Of a stretch of DNA of 64,000 nucleotides, positions 16,896 through 26,298 are shown piece after piece. Each line of letters starts with the position of its first letter. The first letter of the stretch is position 1. The notes under the pieces are model-generated. The model ran no database searches. It was not told where the DNA came from and saw only the letters and a list, made by a program, of their open reading frames with translations. The position numbers and the translations under genes are program-made. Source of the DNA: JALORV01 sp963780715 (lineage in GTDB: Bacteria; Pseudomonadota; Gammaproteobacteria; Burkholderiales; Burkholderiaceae_F); NCBI GenBank assembly GCA_963780715.1, contig CAWADK010000016.1, positions 186,001 through 250,000 of the forward strand, written 5' to 3'.

Positions 16896-17414
16896 CTAGG
16901 CGTTGGCTGCACCGTTGCCCGACGCGACTTGCGCGGCGGGCGGCTGCTGCCCCGTAGCCTGCTGCGCCAGCGCGGCCATGCGCTGCTGATAGAAAGCTTC
17001 GAAGTTGATCTCGGCCAGGTGGATCGGCGGCAGGCCGGTGCGGCTGATCAGGTCGGCGATGTTCGCGCGCAGGTACGGATAGACGATCCCGGGGCAGACG
17101 ATGCCCAGGATGGCCGGCTTCTGCTCGGCCGGGATGTTGCGCATTTCGAAGATGCCGCCCTGCTTGCCCTCGACGAGGAACAGGACCTTGTCCTTGATCT
17201 TGGCAGTAACGGTCACCCGCACGACGACCTCGTGCAGCGCATCCATCACCGCCGCGTCAGTGACTTCGAGCTGCACATCGACCTTCGGGCCTTCGCTCTC
17301 GAGAAAGATCATCGGCGCGGCCGGCATCTCGAGCGACGCGTCCTTCAGGTAGACGCGCTGAACCTGGAACACCGGGGTCTGGGCGGCGGCAGCCGCGGGA
17401 GTCGTATCGGTCAT
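16896..17414 (-). CDS. secB: Protein-export chaperone SecB
   Basis: SecB is a tetrameric cytoplasmic chaperone that keeps preproteins unfolded and delivers them to SecA. The 172-residue product shows the family core: FQVQRVYLKDASLE at the N-terminus, FLVEGKQGGIF in the middle, and GIVCPGIVYPYLRANIADLI with the conserved glycine and proline. It has an Ala/Gln-rich C-terminal tail that normally contacts SecA. It lies between grxC and gpsA. Confidence 0.96.
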   Translation of the reverse strand: MTDTTPAAAAAQTPVFQVQRVYLKDASLEMPAAPMIFLESEGPKVDVQLEVTDAAVMDALHEVVVRVTVTAKIKDKVLFLVEGKQGGIFEMRNIPAEQKPAILGIVCPGIVYPYLRANIADLISRTGLPPIHLAEINFEAFYQQRMAALAQQATGQQPPAAQVASGNGAANA

Positions 17415-17469
17415 TTGTTTTCCTGGGCTCCCCGGCGGCAGACCGGCGGAGCAATGGGGTTGAGAAGAA

Positions 17470-17727
17470 CTATTGCGCGAGCAGTGGCGTCAGCTTGCCT
17501 TCACGGTCAAGTGCAGAGAGGTCGTCGAAGCCGCCCACATGGGTGGAACCGACGAAGATCTGCGGCACAGTACGGCGCCCGGTACGCGCGATCATTTCGT
17601 CGCGGCGCATCGGATCGAGGTCGATGCGGACTTTCTCGATCTCGGTCACGCCGCGGGCCTTCAGCAACGCTTCGGCGCGCTGGCAGTAAGGGCAAACCGC
17701 GGTGCTGTACATCAGGACCTGCGCCAT
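17470..17727 (-). CDS. grxC: Glutaredoxin 3
   Basis: The 85-residue glutaredoxin has the dithiol active site CPYC (residues 12-15, STAVCPYCQRAEALL), the cis-proline TVPQIF and the glutathione-binding GGFDD. It reduces disulfides using glutathione. It sits between a rhodanese gene (12 bp upstream) and secB (55 bp downstream) on the minus strand, a common betaproteobacterial arrangement. Confidence 0.96.
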   Translation of the reverse strand: MAQVLMYSTAVCPYCQRAEALLKARGVTEIEKVRIDLDPMRRDEMIARTGRRTVPQIFVGSTHVGGFDDLSALDREGKLTPLLAQ

Positions 17728-17739
17728 TGTTCCTCCACT

Positions 17740-18144
17740 TCAGGCGCGGACCGGCAGTCCGGCCTCGCGCCACGCGGCCAAACCGCCTCCGAGCACATAG
17801 ACATCGCTGTATCCCTGGGAACGCAGCAGTGCCGCCGTCCGCCCGGCGCTGGTGCCTGTTGCGCAGACCAGGATTACCGGCTTGTCCTTCTTGAGTTCGC
17901 CGACGCGCTCCGCCATTTTGGCGGCCGGGATGTTGCGTGCGTTGGGAAGCGATCCCTTCGCGAAGTCCTCCGCATTGCGAAGGTCGACGACCTGCGGATT
18001 GCGCGAATTGATGAGCTGGGTCGCCTGCAGCGTCGAAAGCGTGGGGCCACTGGCCTTGCCCCGCACCAGAGGCCAGACGAGCATGGCCCCGCTGATGAAG
18101 GCAACGCCGATCAGGAGGATGTTGTCGATGAAGAACTGCAGCAC
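17740..18144 (-). CDS. Membrane-anchored rhodanese domain protein (YibN-like)
   Basis: The 134-residue protein has one N-terminal helix (about residues 6-28) and a single rhodanese domain. VVDLRNAEDFAKGSLPNARNIP is replaced here by its two halves, DLRNAEDFAKG and HARNIP-like PNARNIP, and the active-site loop is CATGTSAGRTA with the catalytic cysteine. YibN-type proteins occur before grxC and secB in proteobacteria. A role in sulfur transfer or redox at the membrane is inferred. It is the first gene of the minus-strand group and diverges from gpmA. Confidence 0.9.
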   Translation of the reverse strand: MLQFFIDNILLIGVAFISGAMLVWPLVRGKASGPTLSTLQATQLINSRNPQVVDLRNAEDFAKGSLPNARNIPAAKMAERVGELKKDKPVILVCATGTSAGRTAALLRSQGYSDVYVLGGGLAAWREAGLPVRA

Positions 18145-18205
18145 AGAGATGTCGATCGGCTGCCGGCGGGATCAATCGTCGACAGCGAGAGCCGAAAAGC
18201 CGCAG

Positions 18206-18215
18206 ATTATAGAAT
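18206..18215. promoter_or_regulatory. Overlapping divergent -10 boxes between the rhodanese gene and gpmA
   Basis: TAGAAT at 18210-18215 faces gpmA on the plus strand. TATAAT at 18206-18211 faces the rhodanese-grxC-secB group on the minus strand. The two candidate -10 elements share two bases, so the promoters could not be occupied at the same time. Confidence 0.5.
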
Positions 18216-18250
18216 AGGCACGTTACCCGCCCCGACGTCCCATCGCTTTC

Positions 18251-19006
18251 ATGTTCAAGCTCGTACTGCTGCGTCATGGCGAAAGCCAGTGGAATCTCGA
18301 GAACCGATTCACGGGCTGGACCGACGTCGATCTCACCGAGCAGGGCCGGCAGGAGGCACGCGCTGCGGGGGAACTGCTGCGCAACGAGGGCTTCGAGTTC
18401 GACATTGCCTACGCCTCCGTGCTGAAGCGGGCGATCCGGACGCTGTGGATCGCGCTCGACGCGATGGACCGGATGTGGCTGCCTGTGGTCCACAGCTGGC
18501 GCCTGAACGAGCGTCATTACGGCGCGTTGCAAGGCCTGAACAAGTCCGAGACCGCGGCGCGCTTTGGTGAGGAGCAGGTGCTGATCTGGCGTCGCGCCTA
18601 CGCCGTGGCTCCCGATCCCCTGACGCCCGAAGATCCACGCTGGGCCGGACGCGACCCGCGCTACAAGCACCTGCAGCCCCACGACATCCCGGCGACGGAG
18701 TGCCTGCGCGACACCGTCGCGCGCGTGATCCCCTTCTGGAAGGACTCGATTGCGCCCGCGATCCAGCGCGGACGGCGCGTCATCGTCGCCGCACACGGCA
18801 ACTCCCTCCGCGCGTTGATCAAGTACCTCGACAACGTCTCCGACGACGATATCGTCGGACTCAACATCCCAACGGCCCGGCCACTCGTGTACGAACTCGA
18901 CGCTGAACTGCGGCCGATCAGGCACTACTACCTCGGCGATGCCGACGAGATCGCTCGCGCCACCGCCGCGGTTGCCGCGCAGGGGCGCGCCGCTGCGGGC
19001 GTTTGA
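18251..19006 (+). CDS. gpmA: 2,3-bisphosphoglycerate-dependent phosphoglycerate mutase
   Basis: This glycolytic enzyme interconverts 3- and 2-phosphoglycerate through a phosphohistidine. The 251-residue product has the catalytic LRHGESQWN motif with the phosphorylated histidine (H9), ENRFTGWTDVDL, the LNERHYGALQG substrate loop and the second histidine in VIVAAHGNSLRAL. The length matches dPGM enzymes. It is the first gene of a plus-strand group with envC, ctpA and moeB. Its stop overlaps the TTG start of envC. Confidence 0.97.
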   Translation: MFKLVLLRHGESQWNLENRFTGWTDVDLTEQGRQEARAAGELLRNEGFEFDIAYASVLKRAIRTLWIALDAMDRMWLPVVHSWRLNERHYGALQGLNKSETAARFGEEQVLIWRRAYAVAPDPLTPEDPRWAGRDPRYKHLQPHDIPATECLRDTVARVIPFWKDSIAPAIQRGRRVIVAAHGNSLRALIKYLDNVSDDDIVGLNIPTARPLVYELDAELRPIRHYYLGDADEIARATAAVAAQGRAAAGV

Positions 19007-20407
19007 GCGCGCTGCCGAACTCCCGCATCCTGCTGCGCTGCTTGGCCGCCGGCGTCTTCGCGGCCGGCTTTGCCCTGGCCGATGCGAGTCTTGGTCAGCA
19101 GAAGTCCGCCGAGCGCAAGTCCAGCCCACCGGCGGCCCGCCCCGGCAAGTCCAATGCACCGCCCCAGCCCAAGCCGCCGAACACGGTCGCGCGCCAGCGC
19201 GAACTCCAGGGCGAGCAGCGCGAGCTTCAGGCTGAACTGGCCAAGCTCAAGCGCCAGCTCGCTGCGAGCGAAGCGTCGTATTCCGAGGCGACGGACGCCC
19301 TGGCCGGACTCGAGGCGGACATTTCCGCAACCAATCGTCGGCTGCGGGACCTGGCGGCGGCACGCCAGAGGATCGAACAACAACTGACTGCGCTGGAGCG
19401 ACGCGAGCGCGACGTCGCGCAGAGGCAGACCGCTCAGGAAGGCCAACTCGCGGTTCTGCTGCGCCAGCAGCAGGAGCTGACCTTGCGCGATCCGCTTCAC
19501 CTCCTGCTCGAAGGCAAGGACCCCGGCCAGCTGACACGCGAGAGCGAGTATCTGGCCTATCTCAGCCGCGCCGCCGAACGCACCGTTGCCGAACTTCGGG
19601 ATCGACGCGAGGAACTCTCGGAACTTAAGACACAATCAGAGCAGAAGAGAGCAGAACTTAATAAAGATAGCCGAGGATGAGCAGCAAAGCCGCGCCAAAC
19701 TCGAGCAGGAGAACGCGCGACGTAAGCGCACACTCGACCAGCTCGCAAAACAGATAACAACTCAACGGCAGTCGATCGGCCGACTCGAGCGGGACGAAAA
19801 GCGCCTGAACGAGCTCATCGAGCGACTCGCCAAAGTGCTCGCCGACCAGGCCAGGCAGGATGCGGAACGTGCCCGCCGCGAAGCCGAGCGCGCGCGGGAG
19901 GCGACGGCCCGCGCACGCCCTCCGGAGACCGCCCCGGCGCCACCAAGGGTCGCCGAAGGCCGCTCGACCGCCCCGATTTCACCTCCATCTTCCGGCAATT
20001 TCGGTCAACGGAAGGGAAAAATCACATTGCCTGTCGAAGGGGCGATCACGGCGCGCTTCGGGGCCGCCAGGCGCGGCGAAGGCGGTGCGGCCGGTCCGAC
20101 CTGGAAAGGAATCTTCATCCGGGCACCCGCGGGCGCCGAAGTCCACGCCGTCGGGGACGGGCGTGTTGTCTTTTCGGACTGGCTCCGGGGGTTCGGCAAC
20201 CTGCTGGTGGTCGACCACGGCGACGGCTTTCTGTCGATCTATGGAAATAATGAGGCGTTGCTACGGAACGTTGGGGACCGGGTTGCTGTCGGAGACCCAG
20301 TGGCATTGGTCGGAAATACGGGTGGCAACGAACACCCGGGCCTATACTTCGAACTACGTTTCCAGGGTCGTCCTTTTGACCCGCTTACCTGGGTCGCGGC
20401 GCGCTAA
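19003..20407 (+). pseudogene. envC: Murein hydrolase activator EnvC-like protein, frameshifted
   Basis: EnvC is a periplasmic coiled-coil protein that activates amidases at the septum downstream of FtsEX. The N-terminal frame (signal peptide, then a long coiled coil) runs to about 19662. The downstream frame carries the rest of the coiled coil and a LytM (peptidase M23) domain. Removing one A from the AAA at 19663-19665 restores a 467-residue protein. The LytM zinc ligands are replaced (KGIFI and LYFELR where HxxxD and HxH would be), as in genuine EnvC activators that lack hydrolase activity. The start is a TTG overlapping the gpmA stop. Confidence 0.88.
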
Positions 20408-20454
20408 TTTCCCTTGAGCGGCGTCCCGTCGCGGCTTCGGCTCCCGGAGGTGGC

Positions 20455-21909
20455 ATGGCTGGCAGGTTACGCAGTGTTGGATTGATCGGTACAGGCGCCA
20501 TTGCTGGTGTCCTGGTCAGCCTCGGCATCTCCGCGTACGCGTTCCGCGATTCGCGTGGCCAGATCCCTCTCGAGGAGATCCGCCAGTTCACCGAGGTGTT
20601 CGGGGCCGTCAAGCAGAACTACGTCGAACCTGTCGACGACAAGAAGCTGATGCAGGAGGCGATCTCCGGGATGCTGGCCGGACTCGATCCGCACTCGGCG
20701 TTTCTCGACGCTGATGCCTTCAAGGACATGCAGTCGAGCACGCAGGGTGAGTTCGGCGGACTGGGCATTGAAGTCGGCGCCGAGGACGGGATCATCAAGG
20801 TCATCGCGCCGATCGACGACACTCCGGCCGCGCGCGCCGGGGTCAAGGCAGGCGACCTCATCATCAAGATCGACGACAAGGTCACGCGCGGCATGACGTT
20901 GCCCGAGGCTGTGAAGCTGATGCGTGGCAAGCCGCGTACGTCCATCAACCTCACGATTGCGCGCAAGGGCGAGGACAAGCCGCTCGAGTTCAAGCTGATG
21001 CGCGACGTGATCCGCGTGCAGTCGGTCCGCGCCAAGATGATCGAGCCAGGCTACGGCTTCGTGCGCATCGCGCAGTTCCAGGAGCGCACGGTCGACGACC
21101 TGGTCAAGCAACTCATCGAACTCAACAAGCAGGCCCCGCTCAAGGGCCTGGTGCTCGACCTGCGCAACGATCCCGGCGGCCTGCTGCACTCGGCCGTGGG
21201 CGTGTCGGCGGCATTCCTGCAGCCGCGCGCGCTGGTGGTCTCGACCGATGGCCGCAATGAAGATTCACGCCGCCGCTTCGTCGCCGCGCCGGAGGACTAC
21301 CTGCGCGGGCGTGGCGAGGACGTGCTGCAGAAGCTGCCGCCGCAGATCAAGAGCGTGCCGATGATCGTGCTGGTCAACGGCGCCTCGGCCTCGGCCTCCG
21401 AGATCGTGGCCGGCGCATTGCAGGACCACAAGCGGGCGACCGTCATCGGCACGCAGTCCTTCGGCAAGGGTTCGGTGCAGACGATCATTCCGCTACGCCT
21501 CGAGGGCGAAGGCCCGGCTGCAATCAAGCTGACGACGGCCCGCTACTACACGCCGAACGGACGTTCGATCCAGGCGAAGGGCATCGTCCCTGACCTGGTG
21601 GTGGAAGACACCCCCGAGGGCAATTTCTCCGGCTTCAATGTCCGTGAGGCCGACCTCATGCGACATCTCGAAAGCAACAAGGCCGAGGACGCGGCGCGCC
21701 GCGCAACGACGCCGGCCGGCGCGGCAACGCAGCCCGCCACGACCCCGGAATCCGCACCGGCGACGAAGGCCGCACCCACGCGCCGCTACGAGTTCGGCAG
21801 CGCCGAGGACTTCCAGCTGCAGCAGGCGATGAATCACCTCAAGGGCAAGCCGGTGGACGTGGCGAAGCCCAAGGGCGAAAGCGTCGCCAAGGCGGCCCCT
21901 GCGCGCTAG
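20455..21909 (+). CDS. ctpA: Carboxy-terminal processing peptidase, S41 family
   Basis: This 484-residue periplasmic serine protease has an N-terminal signal/anchor, a PDZ domain (about residues 95-180, containing GLGIEVGAED and ARAGVKAGDLI) and an S41 catalytic core. The nucleophilic serine is in VNGASASASEIVAGAL and the general-base lysine in SFGKGSVQT. CtpA enzymes trim or degrade periplasmic proteins, often cell-wall hydrolases, which fits the EnvC neighbour. The ATG at 20455 has a strong GGAGG nine bases upstream. The C-terminus has an Ala/Pro/Thr-rich linker. Confidence 0.96.
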   Translation: MAGRLRSVGLIGTGAIAGVLVSLGISAYAFRDSRGQIPLEEIRQFTEVFGAVKQNYVEPVDDKKLMQEAISGMLAGLDPHSAFLDADAFKDMQSSTQGEFGGLGIEVGAEDGIIKVIAPIDDTPAARAGVKAGDLIIKIDDKVTRGMTLPEAVKLMRGKPRTSINLTIARKGEDKPLEFKLMRDVIRVQSVRAKMIEPGYGFVRIAQFQERTVDDLVKQLIELNKQAPLKGLVLDLRNDPGGLLHSAVGVSAAFLQPRALVVSTDGRNEDSRRRFVAAPEDYLRGRGEDVLQKLPPQIKSVPMIVLVNGASASASEIVAGALQDHKRATVIGTQSFGKGSVQTIIPLRLEGEGPAAIKLTTARYYTPNGRSIQAKGIVPDLVVEDTPEGNFSGFNVREADLMRHLESNKAEDAARRATTPAGAATQPATTPESAPATKAAPTRRYEFGSAEDFQLQQAMNHLKGKPVDVAKPKGESVAKAAPAR

Positions 21910-21926
21910 GCGCACCGACGTACCGA

Positions 21927-21954
21927 ACGGGCCGCGCTGCGGCCCGTTTTCTTT
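21927..21954 (+). terminator. Intrinsic terminator after ctpA
   Basis: A perfect nine-base-pair stem (ACGGGCCGC, loop GCT, GCGGCCCGT) is followed by TTTCTTTT. It lies directly before, and its T tract touches, the TTG start proposed for the next gene, so read-through into moeB must occur or moeB has another start. Confidence 0.85.
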
Positions 21955-22712
21955 TGAGCCTGCCGTTGAACGACGAACAACTGCTGCGCTACTCGCGGCA
22001 CATCCTGCTGAACGAACTCGGCATCGAAGGCCAGGAGCGGCTGCGCTGCGCGCACGCGCTTGTCATCGGTGCAGGAGGGCTGGGCTCACCGGCCGCGCTG
22101 TACCTGGCGTCGGCCGGCGTGGGCGCCCTGACGCTGGTCGACGGCGATCGGGTCGATCTCACCAACCTGCAGCGCCAGGTGCTGCATACGACGGACCGCA
22201 TCGGCATGCCGAAGCCGGCGTCGGGGCGCGTGGCGCTCGCGGCGCTCAATCCCGATGTGCGCATCGAGACGATCGAAGAGCGTGTCGAGGGTGCGGCGCT
22301 GGACGCTCTCGTCGAGCGCGCCTCGGTCGTGCTCGACTGCTCGGACAACTTCGCAACGCGCCACGCGGTGAATCGGGCCTGCGTCGCGCATCGCCGCCCG
22401 CTGGTCTCGGGAGCGGCCATCCGCTTCGACGGACAGGTCGCCACCTTCGACCTGCGTGATCCGGCGTCGCCCTGCTACGCGTGCCTGTTCCCGCCGGGCG
22501 ACGGCGAAGACGAGTTGTGCTCGATCATGGGTGTGTTCGCGCCGGTGACCGGGATCATCGGTACCGTGCAGGCTGCCGAGGCGCTGAAGCTTGCGGCCGG
22601 TATCGAAACCGGACTCAACGGCCGCCTGCTGATACTCGACGCGCTGACGATGCACTGGCACTCGGTCCGCGTTCCGCGCGATCCGCAGTGCCCCGTCTGC
22701 GCGGGACGATAG
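21954..22712 (+). CDS. moeB: HesA/MoeB/ThiF family adenylyltransferase
   Basis: E1-like enzymes of this family adenylate the C-terminus of a small sulfur carrier (MoaD or ThiS). The 252-residue product has the ATP-binding VIGAGGLGSPAALYLASAG, the DGDRVDLTNLQRQVLH motif, and the zinc-binding cysteine pairs CYAC and CPVC. The conserved arginine and lysine of the adenylation site are recognisable in the middle. The TTG at 21954 is placed within a terminator T tract; a TTG at 21966 is an alternative. It could serve molybdopterin or thiamine synthesis. Confidence 0.88.
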   Translation: MSLPLNDEQLLRYSRHILLNELGIEGQERLRCAHALVIGAGGLGSPAALYLASAGVGALTLVDGDRVDLTNLQRQVLHTTDRIGMPKPASGRVALAALNPDVRIETIEERVEGAALDALVERASVVLDCSDNFATRHAVNRACVAHRRPLVSGAAIRFDGQVATFDLRDPASPCYACLFPPGDGEDELCSIMGVFAPVTGIIGTVQAAEALKLAAGIETGLNGRLLILDALTMHWHSVRVPRDPQCPVCAGR

Positions 22713-22800
22713 AGGGCCACCCGCCGGCAGACCGGAACAGCCTCGGCCAGGCGAGCCTATCGGGGCAAAGCGTGTTTAGGGGACCGCAGCGCCGGCCGGC

Positions 22801-23397
22801 TCAGGCAACCAGCGTCGGGAGTTGAGCCTCGAGCGATTCGCCCGGGGGTTTGCGGAAACCACTCTTGGCAAAGCGGTGCCAGCGGCCGATGACGAACGCC
22901 ACGACCAGGCCCGCGCGCGCGTTCGTGTCGAAACCCTCGGCAACCTCTTTCTCGCTCGCCGCCACGCGAAAGCTCTGCCGCAGCGACGATTCGATCCGCT
23001 CGAGCAGCTGGTTCATGCGTTCCTGCAGGCGCTCATTCTCGTTGACCAACGCATCGCCGATCAGCACGCGCGTCATCCCCTTGTTGGTCTGCGAGAACTC
23101 GAGCAGCATCGCGACGATCGACCGGACCTGCTTGAGGCCCGATGTCTCGCGCGTGCTGATCTCATTGATGAGGCCGAAGACCGTCGTCTCGATGAACTCG
23201 ATCAGGCCTTCGAACATCTGGGCCTTGCTGGCGAAGTGGCGGTAGAGCGCCGCCTCGGACACGCCGAGCCGGGCGGCCAGGGCCGCCGTCGTGACCTTTT
23301 CACCCTTCGGGTCCTCGAGCATCGTCGCGAGCGTCTGCAATATCTGCAGCTTGCGCGCGCCGGGCTTGCGCGGACTGATCGAACTGGCGGTCTCCAT
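22801..23397 (-). CDS. slmA: Nucleoid occlusion factor SlmA (TetR family)
   Basis: SlmA binds specific chromosomal sites and blocks FtsZ assembly over the nucleoid. The 198-residue product starts METASSISPRKPG and has the TetR helix-turn-helix (TTAALAARLGVSEAALYRHFASKAQ in two parts: TTAALAARLGVSEAAL and YRHFASKAQMF). It continues with LIEFIE and RINQLFERIE-like (RMNQLLERIESSLRQ) segments that align with Escherichia coli SlmA by eye. The length equals the family norm. The nearby argB and HAD phosphatase also occur next to slmA in other Betaproteobacteria. Confidence 0.9.
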   Translation of the reverse strand: METASSISPRKPGARKLQILQTLATMLEDPKGEKVTTAALAARLGVSEAALYRHFASKAQMFEGLIEFIETTVFGLINEISTRETSGLKQVRSIVAMLLEFSQTNKGMTRVLIGDALVNENERLQERMNQLLERIESSLRQSFRVAASEKEVAEGFDTNARAGLVVAFVIGRWHRFAKSGFRKPPGESLEAQLPTLVA

Positions 23398-23566
23398 GGA
23401 CGGGCAAACGGGAGTCGGTAGGGTGTGCCGGAAGCCAGGCGCCAAGGCCTGAACGTGAAGGCATACTATCCTAGAAACCCGCAGCCGCGAACCGTCTTCC
23501 CGACCGTCGGCATGCCGTCAGCGGCTCGAATTGGGCCGCTCAACCGGGCCTTTCCGCAGGATCGAC

Positions 23567-25424
23567 TCAGCGCACGGCGCAGAAGCAGTAGGCCAGAGAT
23601 CGCGTGGGGTGTTCCCGCGCCTCCAGCACCAACCGCAACTCCTGCGGAGTGCGCGCCGGCAGCGAACCGGCCAGCGCACGCGCCAGTCCGTCCCAGCCCA
23701 GGTCGTCACGCAGCGACGCTCCCAGTTGCCCGAAGAAGAGCGCCAGGTAGCGATCGATCCCGCGCGGCGCGTGCTCGATGTACTCGACCCGGTAACTCTC
23801 ACCAAGCCCGGCGCGGCGAGCGGCCGACTTCAGCGCCAGATCCAGTCCGCCAAGATCATCGACCAGTCCGCGCTCCTTGGCCTGAGCCCCGGTCCAGACC
23901 CGACCCTGCGCCACCTCGTTGATCCTTTCGGGCGTGGACTTGCGGTTCGTTGCCACGACGTCGAGGAACCCCCGGTAGGTGTGACCGATGCTCGCCTCGA
24001 TGACCTGCGACAGGCGCTTGTCCAGCGGCTGTGTGAGGTCGATCGCGCCGGCGATCCACGTGGTGCCCGCCCCGGCGCTGCTGACGCCGACCTTCTCCAT
24101 CGTGCCGGCAAAGCTCGGCACCAGCGCGAACACTCCGATGGAACCGGTGATCGTCGCGGCATCGGCGACCACTTCATCGCCCCCCATGGCGATCCAGTAA
24201 CCGCCGGACGCCGCCACGTCGCCCATCGACACGACAACCGGCTTGCCCGCCTTGCGCGTGAGCTCGAGCTGCTCGCGGATCAGTTCCGACGCAGTCGCAC
24301 TTCCGCCGGGCGAGTCGACACGCACGACCAGCGCCTTGATGTCGTCATCCTGCCGCGCCCGCTGGATCAGTTCGGCAGCCGCGCGCGCCCCGACCGTGCC
24401 CGTGCGGGCGTCGCCGTCGACGATTTCGCCCTGCGCTACGACGACGCCGATGGCCGGACCTGTGGCGCGTGTATCCACATAACGCAGGTATGAATACATC
24501 GAGATCTGCCGGAAGGTCTCTGCGTCGTCGTCACTGCGCGGGGCACCGCGCTGGATCATCAGGGCGCGGAATTCGTCGCGTCGCTTCAGCCCGTCGACGA
24601 GCTTCTCGTTGGCGGCCAATCCGGCGATATCGCCGCCCGCCGCCTGCAGCCGCGCCGGCAGATCATTGATCGCCGCCATCACGCTGCCCGCCTTCAGCTT
24701 GCGCGAGCGCTCGACATCGGCAAGCCACGTCGACCACAGTCCGTTGTAGAGGTAAGCGTCGGCTTCCTGCGCTTCCGGTGTCGGTCCGGTCCGGGTGAAG
24801 GGTTCGCCAAAACTCTTGAAGCGGCCGGCCTGGAAGGTGTTCACCTTCACCCCGACCTTGTCGAGCAGGTCCTTGTAATACGTAGCGATTGCCGCCCACA
24901 CCGCGCAGCAGCAGGGCGCCGGACGGGTGCAGGTAGACCTCGTCGGCGTGCGCCGCGAGGAAGTACTGCCCCTGGGTGTACGACTCGCCCCACGCGACGA
25001 CCGGCTTGCCGCTGCCCCGCACGCGCTCGAGCGCCGCCCCGATCTCGCGCAGCGTCGCCAGGCCGGCGGAACCCATGTCGTCCAGCACGAGAACGACCCG
25101 CGTCACCTGCGGATCGCGCGCCGCACCGTCGAGTACCGCCAGGATGTCGCGCAGCCGCGTTTCGAACCGATCCCGGCCCAGGGCCTCGGCGATCGCCGCC
25201 TCCTGCGCGCCGACGCTGTATTCCTCGACGACTTCGCCCTGGATATTGAGTACGAGCGCGGTGTCGGGCTGCAGGCGCGGCGGCTTGTCCGACGAGAACC
25301 AGCCGATGAGCAGCACCGCGACGATCAGCAGGAACAGCAGGTTGACGACGAGACGGCGCGAGAAGTCCAGCGCTCTCCAGAGGCCTCCGAAGAAGCGACG
25401 AATCAGTCCAGGGCGCGCCGCCAT
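23567..25424 (-). pseudogene. sppA: Signal peptide peptidase SppA, 67K type, frameshifted
   Basis: SppA is an inner-membrane S49 serine protease that degrades cleaved signal peptides. The first frame (25424 to about 24890) has the membrane anchor and the first half. The second frame carries the catalytic lysine (GRFKSFGEPF) and serine (AASGGYWIA). Removing one base near 24881 gives GGNRYYYKDLLDKVG at the join, which aligns with the Escherichia coli sequence without gaps. The repaired protein is 618 residues, the same length as in Escherichia coli. An indel error is the likely cause. Confidence 0.92.
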
Positions 25425-25492
25425 ACCAGCTCCAGGTGCAGTGTCGGGGAAAACGGAGTGGGAGCTTAGCGCGTCGCCGCAACGGCCACGTG

Positions 25493-26203
25493 TCAGCGCG
25501 GCGTGCGACGGGCGAGTGCGTGCAGGGTGTGGATACGCAGGCCGACGTAACTTCCGGCCAGCCGCCGCCGCGCAGGCTGCTGCCCATGGCGGGTGATCAG
25601 CACCGTCTTCAGCCCGAGCCCGCGGGCCGACTTGAGATTGCGCGCGGAGTCCTCGATCAGCACGGCGTCGGCAGCACGGATGCGTTCGCGCGCCAGCATC
25701 GTCCGCAACATCAGCTTCGAGGGCTTGGGCCGGAAGCTGCCATGGATTCGCATGCGCTCGATCGTGTAACGGGCGGCAATGTGGGAATGCAGCCGCAATT
25801 CGCGGAGCACGGACCCGGCATAGGCGCGCGGCGCGTTGGTCAGCAGTACCTTGCGGCCCGGCAACCGGGCGAACAGGCGCGCGAGGCCGCGTTCTGCGCG
25901 CAGCAGTTCGGCGACATCGAAGTCGTGAGTTTCTCGCAGGAAGTGATGCGCATCAACGCCATGATGGCGCACCAGGCCGAGCAAGGTTGCGCCATAGCGG
26001 CGCCAGTAGAGCGTGCGCAGGCGGTTCGCCTCGTCGCGCGCCAGTTCGAGCTCGCGCGCGACGTAGTCGGTCATGCGTCGATCGATCGTGCGGAAAATGG
26101 CGTGCGATGCATCGTGCAGGGTGTCGTCGAGGTCGAAGAGCCAGACGGGTCGGCGGCGGGGATCCGGCAACGCCTCGGGTAGCGGACGCAGGTGCGGCCG
26201 CAC
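25493..26203 (-). CDS. HAD-superfamily pyrimidine 5'-nucleotidase-like hydrolase
   Basis: The protein has the HAD nucleophile motif VWLFDLDDTLHD near its N-terminus, motif II VLLTNAPRAY, the lysine motif FRPKPSKLML, and motif III VLIEDSARNLKSAR. The layout matches the pyrimidine 5'-nucleotidase (SDT1-like) branch. The start is uncertain: a GTG at 26203 gives 236 residues and avoids overlap with argB, while the open frame extends upstream through an Arg/Pro-rich stretch that looks non-coding. The substrate is inferred from the family. Confidence 0.8.
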   Translation of the reverse strand: MRPHLRPLPEALPDPRRRPVWLFDLDDTLHDASHAIFRTIDRRMTDYVARELELARDEANRLRTLYWRRYGATLLGLVRHHGVDAHHFLRETHDFDVAELLRAERGLARLFARLPGRKVLLTNAPRAYAGSVLRELRLHSHIAARYTIERMRIHGSFRPKPSKLMLRTMLARERIRAADAVLIEDSARNLKSARGLGLKTVLITRHGQQPARRRLAGSYVGLRIHTLHALARRTPR

Positions 26204-26298
26204 GGGCCGCGCACGCCGCGGGACGCGAGCTTCCGCAGGGCGCAAACGCGCCCGCTGGCTGGAGTGCACTCCGGCGCTACGAGCCAAACGTCGCCTGG

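Noticed and set aside
19003..20407. Programmed +1 frameshifting in envC
   Set aside because: The slip site (CTT AAT AAA) matches no known programmed signal, and seven similar lesions occur in unrelated genes, so an error is simpler.
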